The position numbers were made by a program, and so were the translations under genes. A DNA stretch of 64,000 bases, taken from the NCBI GenBank assembly GCA_020744225.1, contig JAGMWG010000009.1, positions 1 to 64,000 on the forward strand, in the 5' to 3' direction. The notes below the pieces were generated by a model. It worked only from the letters and a program-made list of their open reading frames with translations, was not told where the DNA came from and did not search any database. Below, piece by piece: positions 44,698 through 55,817 of the stretch (positions are counted from its first letter, which is position 1; each line of letters starts with the position of its first letter). Source of the stretch: Paraphoma chrysanthemicola. Its lineage: Eukaryota > Ascomycota > Dothideomycetes > Pleosporales > Phaeosphaeriaceae.

Positions 44698-45974
44698 CTT
44701 GACTCTTCTATCCGCTTATCCCGATGTCTTAGGTGTCGCTATCCGGCGTGGAAGGGCAATCGTCGAGGATAGGAGTGAGCGTAAACACTGCTCAGACTTG
44801 GGACAAACAAGCACCCTCGATCTTCGTATCGCTGTCGTAGTCGTGTCGCAATCGCCGTTCTGTTGTGCGTACACGATAAATATATTCGATAATCGCACCA
44901 AAGTGTATCGCAGAGTAAAGACTGTGTCAAATAAAGAGAAAAGAGGTGTCCACGCCGTCAGACATTTGTTCCTGCAAAGCCTCCCTGGGTCACGTCTCAG
45001 CCCCAGCTGCGAAATGTGGGTCGCGCACCGCCAGCTCGCGCATTCGCTTGTCCCCGCGCCGCCGTGCGCCAGCGCCTGGAAAAGGCACAAGCGGCTGTCA
45101 GCGCTGGTAAAAATAGAGCAAGGCGCTGGCTTGTTTGGGCGATGGGTGGAGGATGCGGATGATGATGGAAGTGGTTGCTGGGAGACGGAGAGGGGAAGAT
45201 GACGACGACGATGGTTCACATGCATTTCGGAGATCCAGTCCATGGCATCCGATTTCTTGCGCAATCAAATTTCTGTTTAAGTGCGTAAAAGTACTTCCAG
45301 CTTGTTCGCGATACAGAATTGCGCAGCGAGTGCGCCTTGCAAGGCACCCATTTTTGTGGTTCAGCTCACAGCCTCCGACGAAGCCGCACCGCAGCCGCGT
45401 TAGGAAGTGCCTGGCAGCACCATCCCCCACCAACGCAAGCACTTTCCCCGCACAACGTAGGGCATGTATGGATTGACCCGAGGAGTGAGACTAGAGACTC
45501 ATCTTCCATTGATCACCGATGCGATGTTCCGTGCGGCCATCGACGAGCCGACTTGAAGGCATCTGTCGGCACTTGACTCAGCATGCCGATGCTTAGTCGT
45601 CACGAACATGCTCAAAGACTGGCGCCCCGAATGGTGATATTCTCATAGCCATTTCAGACGCGGGGTCTCCATGATTACATGTATTTGAGAGATCAAATGC
45701 TTCGTCAGCCAAGCACTGGTGGATGTGATGCAATGTTGAGGCAGCCATCGTTCGATGTAATATGGCAGTATGAAGTGAAAGCTCAACATGGTTGACGTAA
45801 GAGAGGTATAAGGCAGCGATATAAGGATGATATTTGAAATAAAATCATACCAGAATCACGGCAACGCTTCATCAAGAGCCAAAATACCATCGTCAGTCAC
45901 AAAGCGACTATCACATTTCTTGTATCCATAGGCCTCTTTCGCTTCAAACAACGGCCTTCGAAGACATAGTCACA
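44698..45974. other. divergent intergenic region between MARVEL and oxidoreductase genes
   Basis: No supported gene. A TATAAGG-like element (ggtataaggc) occurs near 45807, about 165 bp before the ATG at 45975. Confidence 0.4.
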
Positions 45975-47381
45975 ATGACCACCCCAACCCACTACGACAC
46001 CCTCTCCATCGGCTCCGGCGAAGCAGGCAAATACATCTGCTGGACCCGCTCCTCCACCCTCGGCGTCCGCACCGCCGTAATCGAGCACTCCTACCTCGGC
46101 GGCTCCTGTCCCAATATTGCATGCCTGCCATCAAAAAACTTCATCTTCTCTGCCGACGTCGTGCACCAGGCGCAAAAATACTCCGCTAGTGGACTACTTA
46201 CCGGCAACAATGTCGGCGTGAATATGAAAGCCGTGTTAGAGCGGAAGAAAAGCATGGTCAAGGGTTTGGTGGAGATGCATGAGGGTGTGTTTGAACAGAG
46301 CGGGTCGGAGTTGATTATGGGGCATGGGACGTTGCTTGGGAATGGGAAGGTGGAGATTGCTTTGAAAGACGGCGGGAAGAAGGTCGTGACGGCAGATAAT
46401 ATCATTATTTGTACGGGGTCGAGAGCGAAGATTGATGGTACGCCTGGATTACAGGAAGCGAGGCCGCTTACGCATATCGAGATCTTGGAGCTGGACAAGG
46501 TTCCGAAGCATTTGGTCATCCTGGGTGGTGGATATGTGGGCTTGGAATTTGCGCAGGCGTTTCGGAGGTTTGGAGCGAAAGTCACGGTGGTGGAGCGGAG
46601 CGCAAAGATTCTAAAGAACGAGGACGAAGATGTGTCGGACGCTTTGGTGGAAATCTTGAAGAGCGAGGGAGTTGAAATCTTCGCTTCGACAACGATATCC
46701 AAAGTCAGCGGTACCTCCGGACAATCCGTGACTCTTACTGGCACTCGAGGCGGCGAAACTATCGAGATCACTGGGAGCCACATTCTCGTCGCCAGTGGCC
46801 GGCTTCCAAACACGGAAGACTTTGGAGCAGAAGCTGCAGGCGTTGAATTGACAACCTCCGGGCACGTCAAGGTCAATGAATACCTGCAGACCAATGTCCC
46901 GGGAATATTCGCTGTCGGCGACTGCGCCGGTTCGCCGCAATTCACGCATATCGGCTTCGACGACTTCCGAGTTGTGCGCGGCTTTCTGGCCAACAAACAG
47001 CCACTCCGCTCAACCAAAGATCGTCAGGTGCCATACACGCTGTACACGAACCCCGAACTTGCTCATGTTGGCCTGAGCGAAAAAGCAGCACATGAGGCAG
47101 GCATTCCGTACCGTCTCGCGAAGCTTCCCATGGCGGCATTTCTGAGAACTCGAACAATGGATGCTACTCAGGGCTTCGCAAAGGCGCTGGTGAGCACGAC
47201 TGACGATACTATCCTCGGCTTTACAGCGCTTGGTGCGCGGGCTGGCGAGTTGCTTCCAGTCGTACAGCTTGCGATGTCTGCTGGTTTGCCTTACACAAGT
47301 ATTGCAGGCTTGATTGTGACGCATCCGACACTGAGCGAGGGTTTGGTATCACTGTTCGGTAATGTGCCAGCAAAGTCGTGA
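45975..47381 (+). CDS. FAD-dependent pyridine nucleotide-disulfide oxidoreductase (mercuric reductase/DLD-like)
   Basis: An intronless 468-residue protein from ATG 45975 (cacaATGACC). It is a class I flavoprotein disulfide reductase: FAD-binding GSGEAGKY at residues 13-20, redox-active Cys pair GGSCPNIACLPSK (C45, C50), second dinucleotide motif VILGGGYVGLEFAQAF near residue 178, FAD motif GIFAVGDCAGSPQFTH, and the C-terminal dimerisation domain ending with THPTLSEG, which holds the catalytic His-Glu. Fungal relatives with the CPNxAC spacing are usually annotated as mercuric reductase-like. No N-terminal heavy-metal domain or C-terminal Cys pair is present, so mercury reduction is not supported. 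The substrate is unknown. Confidence 0.92.
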   Translation: MTTPTHYDTLSIGSGEAGKYICWTRSSTLGVRTAVIEHSYLGGSCPNIACLPSKNFIFSADVVHQAQKYSASGLLTGNNVGVNMKAVLERKKSMVKGLVEMHEGVFEQSGSELIMGHGTLLGNGKVEIALKDGGKKVVTADNIIICTGSRAKIDGTPGLQEARPLTHIEILELDKVPKHLVILGGGYVGLEFAQAFRRFGAKVTVVERSAKILKNEDEDVSDALVEILKSEGVEIFASTTISKVSGTSGQSVTLTGTRGGETIEITGSHILVASGRLPNTEDFGAEAAGVELTTSGHVKVNEYLQTNVPGIFAVGDCAGSPQFTHIGFDDFRVVRGFLANKQPLRSTKDRQVPYTLYTNPELAHVGLSEKAAHEAGIPYRLAKLPMAAFLRTRTMDATQGFAKALVSTTDDTILGFTALGARAGELLPVVQLAMSAGLPYTSIAGLIVTHPTLSEGLVSLFGNVPAKS

Positions 47382-47882
47382 AGTGGGAATTATTCTCCTC
47401 CTATCGCGGTTTTACTTCGACATCCGAGTGTCAGGTGTGCGATCGGAGGGTGACAATGACTTATCCTAGATTTATGGATAGCCGTGTTTCAGCCCCAATG
47501 ATGGCTGTACTAGAAAAAAGATGGAGTCGCTGGGGTCAAACTGCAAATATGCCCTAGAAATAATGAAAGCAACTTCTCTCCAATATCTTAGCCGCGCATC
47601 TTTCCTGCTCAAAAGAGCGAAGCATTTTTCTGATACCTCTTTTGTGCCTATTTCCTATGCGGCGACGCTGCGTCCCAAACTATCGCGTCAATTCTTAGCT
47701 ATTATGTCTTAGCAGGGCTCAAGAAAAGTACAAATTGAATCCTTTGCTGCTTCAACGTCGAATTATTCATTTGCATCGTGACTGATTACCTGCTTCCACC
47801 CTGCCACTTCGATTCCCCATCGTCACCCCACACCTGCTACAAAGAGCTAGATATTCACTGCTGTCTGCGCCATTCAATCCCT
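47382..47882. other. short convergent intergenic region
   Basis: 3' ends of the oxidoreductase (+) and RTA1 (-) genes meet here; it should hold both polyadenylation regions. No gene seen. Confidence 0.4.
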
Positions 47883-49030
47883 CTAGGATTCCCGATGCGC
47901 TGTTCTGCGGTCCTCCAACAAGATCGAACTTTCCACCGTCGCAGGAACATTCGAATACTCAACACTCCTTTTGCGGTCCCTAAACACGAATCCCGGATGT
48001 CCGATGCAGAGGCAAAATACAGCCACCACAACAAGTCTGCGTATGCGTCAGCTTGGCCCAACATTCACAAACTATAAGCATAACTCACACGCCCTCAAGC
48101 CCGATGAATAAGTCCTCATGCGTGATCAACTCCCCCTTGTATCCCTCCTTCAGCTCGTACGCACGGAAGATACATCGTGCGAGAGTACAGAGCACAGCCA
48201 GCACCAAGAAGACGAAGAACAATCCGTCCCGACGACTCAAAGCGCGTACGTGCACGGAACGCAACAGTCGGACGAGGAAATCGCCAAACAATACTGAAAA
48301 TGCCACGAGGGTGATGACTTGGAAGATCAGCCCTGCCATGGCGATGTCCACGCCGACTTGACTCGACCCGGACGACGAGGCGGACAGACTGCCGCCAACA
48401 CCTTGCAAGACCAGGGAGACGATGTCGCACGGGAGGAAGATCCAGACGAAGTACTTGACGGGAAAGCGCGCGAGTGTTGGTGCGTGAAAAGTGATGCTAT
48501 GAGAGAATTTAGCTCGGATCGCAAAGGGTTCGGGAAGTGTGAATGGAGAGGAAAGGTATACGGTACCTTTTTCCCAGCATCACGTAGATGGCTGCACAGT
48601 AGAAAATGGGCGCTTGAGTGATCGCAACTAAGAACCACCAAAGTTAGCACCCTTTACATGGCCGTGTGAAACATGAAGCATACTTATCTGCGTGATGAAT
48701 GCGCCAAAACTCCACGGGTTAACCCAGAGTAGTATTCGAGCGACATATCCTGCGACTTCGTGTGTGCAGCTCAAGATCATGCACCACATAACCCATGGTG
48801 TCTTCCATCGAAGACCTAGCACAATGTGAACAATTGTCGCGATGGAAAATATGGCGGCGAAGACGATGTTTGCGGGGAGTGAGGGCCTATAGCGGTAGAC
48901 GCTTTCGTCGATTGTGCACAGCTGGATGAAGAAATCAGCTTGACTGGCTAGGATGGTGACGAGTATTACGAACCTCGAAAGTACAGTTCGCGTTTGGGCC
49001 AAAGCGAACGAGGTTTTGGCGTTCTGACAT
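47883..49030 (-). CDS. RTA1-family seven-transmembrane protein
   Basis: Five exons: 49030-48974, 48921-48684, 48627-48567, 48496-48089 and 48036-47883 (918 nt, 305 residues; introns 52-70 nt). Family features (PF04479, RTA1-like lipid-translocating exporter) are the N-terminal NCT followed by YRYRPSLPANIVFAAIFSIATIVHIVLGLRW, EVAGYVARIL, LPCDIVSLVLQGVGGSLS, and RCIFRAYELKEGYKGELITHEDLFIGLEGV completed across the last intron by LVVVAVFCLCIGHPGFVF. Seven hydrophobic segments are expected. Relatives confer resistance to 7-aminocholesterol or move sphingoid bases; the exact ligand here is unknown. The ATG at 49030 was chosen since it gives MSERQNLVRFGPNANCT, a family-like N-terminus. Confidence 0.92.
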
Positions 49031-49860
49031 GGTGGTGTTGTGTATGACTGGTCAAGGAAGAGGAATTTGGTTAAGAATAGTTATGATACGGTTTATGGTC
49101 TGTTCCTGGATCGTTCTAGAGGGCAGAGGTTATTCTAAATGCTAGAAAGCAGGCTTGAGGTGCCATGGAGTGCAAGGTGGCTTAAATACACATACCCATG
49201 ACTGCGCCGCAGTATGGACTTGATGGCCAACACAACTGATCCTGAACATTCGAAGTTAAGGGCCTGAGCACCTCAGCTTCTCAAGGGTTCAGCGCATCAT
49301 TCAATTGCTTGGCGCCATGTGCCATCGGTGGGTGGCCTGGTTCTCTGCCATGCCGTCGCAGTGGGATGAATCGAAGCAGATCAAAATTGTGGGTCTATGG
49401 TACGAAGCTGCATATTTGAGCATTCTGATTGGTTTTTTCGCATCGAATACCCCTATATATTGAGGCGCGTAATGACTCAATGCTATCTCGATGTTAGCTT
49501 TGAACTGTGGGTCGATCGAATCACAATGTCACTTTTTGGGGTCCAAGTACATGCATATTCGAATGCGGAACAGACACCTTCAGCTCCTGCTTCTACTCCG
49601 CGGGTAAAAGATCGCCTGTAAGATGTATCCAAGTGATGTCCCGCCTTCTGCGAGCGTCTTATTGGCCAGCTCGCATGGCTAACCTGAATGGGAAATTTAG
49701 GTGAAAATGAACGTTCTTGGCAAGAGCTGAACAATGTAGTGCCCACGGCTTTCGAGTGTGCGTTGTGGCCTGGATTTCTTTTATGAGGGCTGTTCATAAT
49801 TCTGATTCAATTTAAAGCACTAAAGTCTCCATTTAACCATGTCTCGCCGTCGCATAACGT
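49031..49860. other. intergenic, no supported gene
   Basis: Promoter of the RTA1 gene and 3' side of the regulator gene; nothing further seen. Confidence 0.4.
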
Positions 49861-51510
49861 TCAGTGATTCTTCTGCAGCACCTTCGCCATAGACATCGCC
49901 AGCTTCAGCCCCGTTCTATTTCCAATATGTCTTAAGACCCCTGTTATCCAGTCCCTCTGAGCCCTAGGGGTTGTGCGCATCATTGCGGACAGAAACAATG
50001 GCCACACCAGAACATACCCACCAGGAATCGGACGTGCTTCTGACTGCATCGCCGTATCCTCGCCGTTTTGCGGGCAGTTGCCCAGAATATAAGGCACACT
50101 GGAACAAATCTCGTCAACTGTCTCCCTGGTAGTGGCCATTGATGCTTGGAGGAGGACTTGGTGTTCACGGCATCCTTTTGCAACGATGGACTTGATGATG
50201 GCTTCGTGGACTATCAGGCGTACGCAGCGATAATTGTCCAAGACGGTGGCCAGCCAAAAGTCTCTGTACGTGTCAAATTGTGATTGCCAGACCAGAAATT
50301 GAAGATTGTTTAGATCTGGTACTCGATGGGTGCTACTCGACCAGGACTCTGGTAAGCTCTGCTTCCAGTGGATGAGCTGCTCGTCTATTGGTAGCAGTTT
50401 AGCTGCTATAGCAGCTGGGCAGGTAACGCCCTGAGTTTTGATCTCAGCTCGTGCGGCGGCTAATTGACCATTGATCGCGGCGAATTCGTTAGAGTGTAAC
50501 TCTTCAGGCTGCTGAGCTTGTTCTGCCCAATTCGACCACTGGTTGACTGTCGAAGATATTGGTGTTTGGCATTGATGACATGTCATGAACTAATCACATT
50601 GTCAGATTTTGCGATGAGATGTAGGGAGACCAGCATCCTTACAATGATGCGTCGCAGCTCCAGAAAAAGCTTAAGTGGTGCGTCGCCCCGAAATTGCTTT
50701 GGGCCGCGCAAATCGATGCAGCGAACCGCTGCCATCGTATGATATCCATAGACTTTCATAGAATCGATGTTACCGGAGGTGATAGCCTGTGAACTATCAA
50801 GTCAGGAAAATCAAACCTACTTGATGGTGACTAAAGAGTGCTTACCTCAAAAGTGCCCATGATCATCATCGTAGCCAGGATAGCATCCGTAAAGGCTTCG
50901 TTGGGGTTGCTTAGTGCAGATTTCAGCTGACGAACGGCTTTGTTACACAGCTGGTACGATTCTACCAGCCATGTACTTGCGGCGCCGACGTTTGACAATG
51001 CAGCAAGACCAGCGGCCGCAACGATCGTCCTCAAGGGTCCGTTTCCGCTCTCTCGACGAAGCAATGCAGGAAGATACTCATGGTGTCCACGAGATTTGGT
51101 CGAAGTTGAGTCACCGTCTCCCAGAAACACATAATGATGCATGAAGAACGCTGTACCACAATCTAAAGTAGAAGATGGGACAGTTCGTGGGAAGCCGCGA
51201 AGTTCGAGTGATTCAGATGCTGTGTTCAAGCTTCTGGCTGTTGTCGGTCTGGTACGGCTCATACTCCGCGTGACAATCTCGGTCTGGTCTTTAAAGGCAA
51301 CTTCAAGTTCCCCTTTCGGGCCTGGACAATCCCAACCGGATCTGATACATTGTGAACATGCGGGTTTGGCAAGGTCGCACTACATAGGTCGTCAGCGGAC
51401 AGCATGAAGACGAAAAATCCTGCTTTTGGCATACAATCGGAAAGAAGTACTTTGATTTTCCTTCGCTTGCAAACCGCGCATGCCTGACTCGCTTTGCCCG
51501 TATTCACCAT
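49861..51510 (-). CDS. Zn2Cys6 fungal transcription factor
   Basis: Four exons: 51510-51451, 51379-50846, 50786-50643 and 50589-49861 (1,467 nt, 488 residues; introns 71, 59 and 53 nt). The zinc cluster C-x2-C-x6-C-x6-C-x2-C-x6-C starts at residue 11 (CAVCKRRKIK) and is completed across intron 1 (CDLAKPACSQC...C), the usual intron position in this class. This binuclear cluster binds CGG-type DNA sites. The remainder is the helical regulatory region of fungal C6 factors (ILATMMIMGTFE; LWVQSQFDTYRDFW-like; GGYVLVWPLFLSAMM...RDWITGVLRHIG near the end). Target genes are unknown; the RTA1 exporter is the nearest gene on the same strand, but no link is shown by sequence. Confidence 0.92.
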
Positions 51511-52751
51511 GATTTGTCCAAAGATGTTAGATCAAAGGTCGAGCACCTGCAAGCATTCTTCTGATGATAGTAGTAAGTTTTGAGCAAGTTCCATCAATTT
51601 ATTCGATGTTTCTCTAGGAGGTCTCGGACATATGCGAAATCGATGGGTGCTGAATCTTACAGCTCCGTACTCCAGCTCTTTCTTCATGATAATTGTGGCT
51701 GTACTTTTGGATACCCTTGGAATAGACTTGTCAGTCCCCACTAGTTGGAAAGGTGCGGCCCAATAACCCAGTCGAAATTTGAGGCTGGTACTGTACTTAC
51801 CCGCTGGACTTGTCAATGCCGAGTCCCGGTCAAGAAGCCAAGTGTGATTCAATTTGTTACAGCATGGAATTTAAGCACGTAAGGTCCTACTCACGTGCGT
51901 AAAGGCGAGTACGGCCGTAGTTCGCAGCTTGGCGTCTTGCTCAGCCTCACCGGAAAGTGTGTCTGTGCACTTACTGCACGGCGAACACCGAATCTTTTGC
52001 TCGCGTACTATTTCACAAGCAAGCTGTATTATCCCTAGTCTGTTGTATTTTGCGGCTATGACTATTTTAAACATGGCCTGAAGCTGTCAAATGTTGAGGC
52101 GTGATCCAATTCGCATGCTCGTCACGGCTGCACCTATTCTAGTACACACGTGTCGACCTAGCGCGTTCACCCCCGGCAACTCCTAATTGACCTACTTCGC
52201 CGCAAAGTCCACATGCGTTTGTACCTTCAAACTCTGTCGCGCTTCTGTCTTTTGGCTGCCTTCTGAAAGCTCCTGGTCACGCAGGTCGCGAACTGCGGTT
52301 CGAAGAGTTCACGTTGTGGCCTGATACGCGCGAATTGACGTTCGCGTATGGTTGCTCATAGAAAATACCTGTGATAAGTTAAAAAAAGTCGTCTTGAGAA
52401 GGAAAGTTCACAAACGATACAGAGAGGGGCACGATGAGGCTAGCCATTTTTGTGCTAGCGAGCTCGCTGCTGCCTGGCGCCAGGATTGAGTCGTACCGGA
52501 CTCGACTTCTTTGCAAACAGCAAGGCGCTTGATCTTATCCTATGATTGCTCTTGCCTCATACCTTCATACTTAAAACAGGTCGCGTTTTTCCCCCCTTAG
52601 CAGTTGGCTAGGACCCAAGGCATTGCCTTTCTGAATTCATCCAAGGGAAGAAAAGCAAATGTTGAGAGTTCACTCGATCCTGGATTGAACACGGTCTATT
52701 GAATTCTGAGGCTCCTCGCTGGTTTGACGAAATTGACTCCACAGATTCCGC
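51511..52751. other. intergenic with unassigned minus-strand frames
   Basis: Frames at 51532-51852 and 51871-52074 (minus) begin with ATG or plausible splice sites (gtgagt at the end of the upstream one) but show no domain and could not be joined convincingly. Otherwise nothing. Confidence 0.3.
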
Positions 52752-53966
52752 ATGGACTACTTGAGCTACTTACCAGAAGAGCTCATCGATGGAGTCTGTG
52801 AATACATTCCCGACAGAGATGGCTTACATGACCTGAGACTGTGTTGCAAAAGACTGTACTCCAAAACCCAACATGCCTTCGACGTAAGGCACTTCAGCGT
52901 CGTACAATGTAAGCATTTTGAGATATACAAGACTCAATTCCGCCTACAGGCGCTAATGCGCACGATGACAAGCATGCTCACTCCCGGAAGCTTGCAGAAA
53001 CTCATCGATTTGTCAAGGAACGGGCGAACCCGTGGGGTCATTCAAGAAGTACACCTATGTATCGTCAACTTTGATGAATGGGCGAGATCTCAAGTTGGAG
53101 AGGATATTTGGGACCGATGGCGGATCGCCTCACTTCGTGGCGTCTTCTCAACCACAGAACTCGAGATGCTGAGAAGTCAGGTCTTGGAAAAACAAGAGAA
53201 GGCGTCTAAAAAGAAGATCAGGCGGCAACAGCGCAGATTGCATTCCAGACACATGCATGAGCACAATAGACTTCGAAACACAGGCGCAGACGTCGAGCTT
53301 CTTGCCGAGGCATTGAAGAACTTACCTTCGCTACATACGATCCATAGCGCGAGCAAATTCCGCTACTCGAACCCGCCCCTTGGAGCCCGACAGGTCTTTC
53401 GCGACATTGGCACCTGGCCTCGCATCGGAACATCCTCCCGAATTGGTACGATACACAGCATCTACGTCGTGCTTGGTGCGCTGCTGAGAAGCAAAGTAAG
53501 AATAAGATCGCTCGGCCTCTGGGCACAACCAGAAGAAAGTCTTGCACACGTGCCAAATGAAATCTCATCTCGACGCGGACAGCGGAAAGGTGTGCCACGC
53601 AGAACGTTTACCGAAAGCCAAATCGTCAATCTTGGTCTCTCGCAGCTCAGAGATCTCTCATTCGAGATTGCTGGTCATTTTGCCTTCAGGCCGTATTCGA
53701 CTGTGTATGCTAATCCGCCCTCTTGGTTCTTAGTCCTGGCACCGCGACTACCGCACTTACAGAGCCTGAACTTCGACGCCGAACATTCGGAGACTATGAA
53801 AGCATTTCTGCAAATGCTTGTCTCCAACGAACATATCTTCCCAGGGCTGCGGTCTCTGCGGCTTGTATGTCTCAGCTTCCCGAATGCGGATTTTGAGACA
53901 CTGCTCAAGCGCCTCGCGCTTACTCTGCAACATCTTGAAATACGCGACCCACGACCCATTTCCTAG
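52752..53966 (+). CDS. F-box protein with leucine-rich C-terminal region
   Basis: A single-exon 404-residue frame from ATG 52752. The N-terminal F-box is clear: MDYLSYLPEELIDGVCEYIPDRDGLHDLRLCCKRLYSKTQ, the Skp1-binding module of SCF ubiquitin ligases. A charged segment follows around residues 135-170 (QVLEKQEKASKKKIRRQQRRLHSRHMHEHNR, probably coiled coil), and the C-terminal third has LRR-like strands (LSQLRDLSFEIAGHF; LPHLQSLNFDAEHS; FPGLRSLRLVCLSFP). The protein ends shortly after LQHLEIRD. A further open segment in another frame up to 54165 hints at a lost extension, by a frameshift near 53960 or an unseen intron. The substrate is unknown. Confidence 0.8.
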   Translation: MDYLSYLPEELIDGVCEYIPDRDGLHDLRLCCKRLYSKTQHAFDVRHFSVVQCKHFEIYKTQFRLQALMRTMTSMLTPGSLQKLIDLSRNGRTRGVIQEVHLCIVNFDEWARSQVGEDIWDRWRIASLRGVFSTTELEMLRSQVLEKQEKASKKKIRRQQRRLHSRHMHEHNRLRNTGADVELLAEALKNLPSLHTIHSASKFRYSNPPLGARQVFRDIGTWPRIGTSSRIGTIHSIYVVLGALLRSKVRIRSLGLWAQPEESLAHVPNEISSRRGQRKGVPRRTFTESQIVNLGLSQLRDLSFEIAGHFAFRPYSTVYANPPSWFLVLAPRLPHLQSLNFDAEHSETMKAFLQMLVSNEHIFPGLRSLRLVCLSFPNADFETLLKRLALTLQHLEIRDPRPIS

Positions 53967-54270
53967 GATGGCGATGCAATACCCATCCTGGCTACCGATC
54001 TTAACAGGGCTTCCACTGATGGTCTCGGCGTCTTGTACGTTCCGCCATCGACTAAGTATAGGTAACAAAGTGTATCTAGAAAGCATAAAGGGCAATACGC
54101 CGGCAGAGTTCCAAGAGATACTGGCAAAGCGTATGCGAGATACTAGTGAGGAAGATCGGGCATAGCGATTCGCCTGATGTAGCATGTACGGAGAGAAGAC
54201 AAGTACAGCATGCGCGATGATGGCGATGATACTGGAATTTGAATCATGCGTACATTATTTACTGCTGTAT
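53967..54270. other. convergent intergenic region
   Basis: Between the F-box gene (+) and lipase gene (-). It includes the open segment to 54165 noted as a possible lost extension; no separate gene. Confidence 0.4.
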
Positions 54271-55817
54271 CTAATCTCTCGGCACAACGTGGACTTCCCA
54301 GTCAGCACCATATTGCCCCTTAACCTTCTTTCGCTCCTTTGCATCACCCAGTGGCCCCTCTTTGCTGCTGACTTCGCTTGCCAATAAACCCTTCTTCTCT
54401 CCAGACTTCAAATACTCCAAGAATCGTACTGAAGGATCAATGTACTCTCGTAAAGCTATCCTCGAATCCAAAGTGGTTCCGGTGACCATCTTCATGATCC
54501 ATGGGACGATAAGCGGTGCATCGGTGATTGATGGATGTGCAGAGCCACCTGGTTCTGTCAGCTCTGCAATTCAAATATATTTCGGGAGCACTTACTCAAT
54601 GTCATGAACCACCCCTCCTTCACGCTGTCTACGATCTTCCTGACGACATCAAAATGCTGTCCTTGGCCGTAAAACTCAGTCTGCTTCTCGGTCCATTCTC
54701 CGCTGTGCATCACCAATACCGGAACATCAATATCCTTGTTTAGCGGGCCAGAACCTTTTCCGGGATCAAGTGCGATGCCAGCATTGATTGGCATTTCGTC
54801 TTTCCCAGCAGACTTCAGGGCTTGCATTGCTCCAGTAGCGCCGTAAGAATGCCCGGCAACCGTGACGGCAGAAAGATCCAGCCGCTGTTTGAAGCCAGGA
54901 AGGGAGTCACGAGGAGAGTCGGGCTTGAGATTCACTACGGGCGCATCGCCTGCATTAAGTTGGGCGAATAATTTGATTGTCTCGCTGATCTCAGCTTCAC
55001 GAAAGTTGAGCTGCGCGGCTTTGAGGTCGAGATCGGTCATGGGCGGTTCAGCATCCACGTCCTGCAGCTTCATGTGCCATACTTCTCGCTCCGTGCCATT
55101 GGGGTGGTGAATAATGGTACCGGGACCACTACCATCGCGATGTTCAACAGCAGCAACAACGTAGCCATGGCTTGCGATGCTCCCCAAGTAGTGTGAGTAG
55201 CTCTGACTCATCCCTGCCATTCCATGGGTGAATACTACGCAAGGTAGTGCCCCGAGAGGCTCGTCCCTCTTCAGCTCTTGGTGCTCCTGTTGGGCTGCTT
55301 CCAAAATCTTGCCGAAGCCTCCAGCACCGCCACTCTCATCAAGCAGAACCTTTTCGGCACCTGTTAGAAGCGGTGCGTCAACAACTCCAGGAATGACCGT
55401 GCCGGAGCCAAAGAGCCAGAGACCAAAGGTGAAAAGGTGCTGAAATGGGCGAAATTGTATCCCAGCAAGTCGAGCGTATCCAATGCCGATAAGCGAGATA
55501 GGCTGCGGCAACCATGGTCGTGCCCAAGGCCGTCTGCTAGGTGGCGCAGGTGGCAATGACGACGGGTAGTACAACGTTATCGCCAACGTTGAGAGTTCAA
55601 AGGCATTTTCTCCAGTCTCTTTTAATTTTGCGTCATGAATAATGCGCTTCTCAACCTCGGTCTCGATGTCTAGAATGCCGACTTCGTGAGGTCCTGTATA
55701 TGCTGGTAATGGTGATATTATGGGTGTCAGGCTGAAAACAAATATCCAAAAGAGCAACGAGGCAGATGTGAAGAAGATAACTCGTCGCGGCGTCAAGGGC
55801 CGTAGGCCGAAAACCAT
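54271..55817 (-). CDS. platelet-activating-factor acetylhydrolase-like lipase (PF03403), membrane-anchored
   Basis: Two exons, 55817-54596 and 54548-54271, with a 47-nt intron (1,500 nt, 499 residues). An N-terminal hydrophobic segment at about residues 12-34 (VIFFTSASLLFWIFVFSL) acts as a signal anchor. The alpha/beta-hydrolase core shows the oxyanion-region FTHGMAGMSQSYSHYLGSIASHGYVV, nucleophile elbow GHSYGATG (Ser324), IALDPGKG (Asp351) and the His in SGSAHPSITD (His412), the last formed across the intron. This is the catalytic triad arrangement of PAF-AH/group VII phospholipase A2 enzymes, which hydrolyse short or oxidised sn-2 acyl chains of phospholipids. Start: the first ATG in frame (55817). 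A charged C-terminal tail follows the hydrolase fold. Confidence 0.9.

Noticed and set aside
44716..45264. Overlapping frames of 182 and 203 codons on opposite strands
   Set aside because: Neither has domains, good start context or introns; the region is more likely the divergent promoter.
46091..47017. 308-codon open frame antisense to the oxidoreductase
   Set aside because: It is the mirror of a clearly coding, GC-biased gene and has no domain; antisense openness follows from codon bias.
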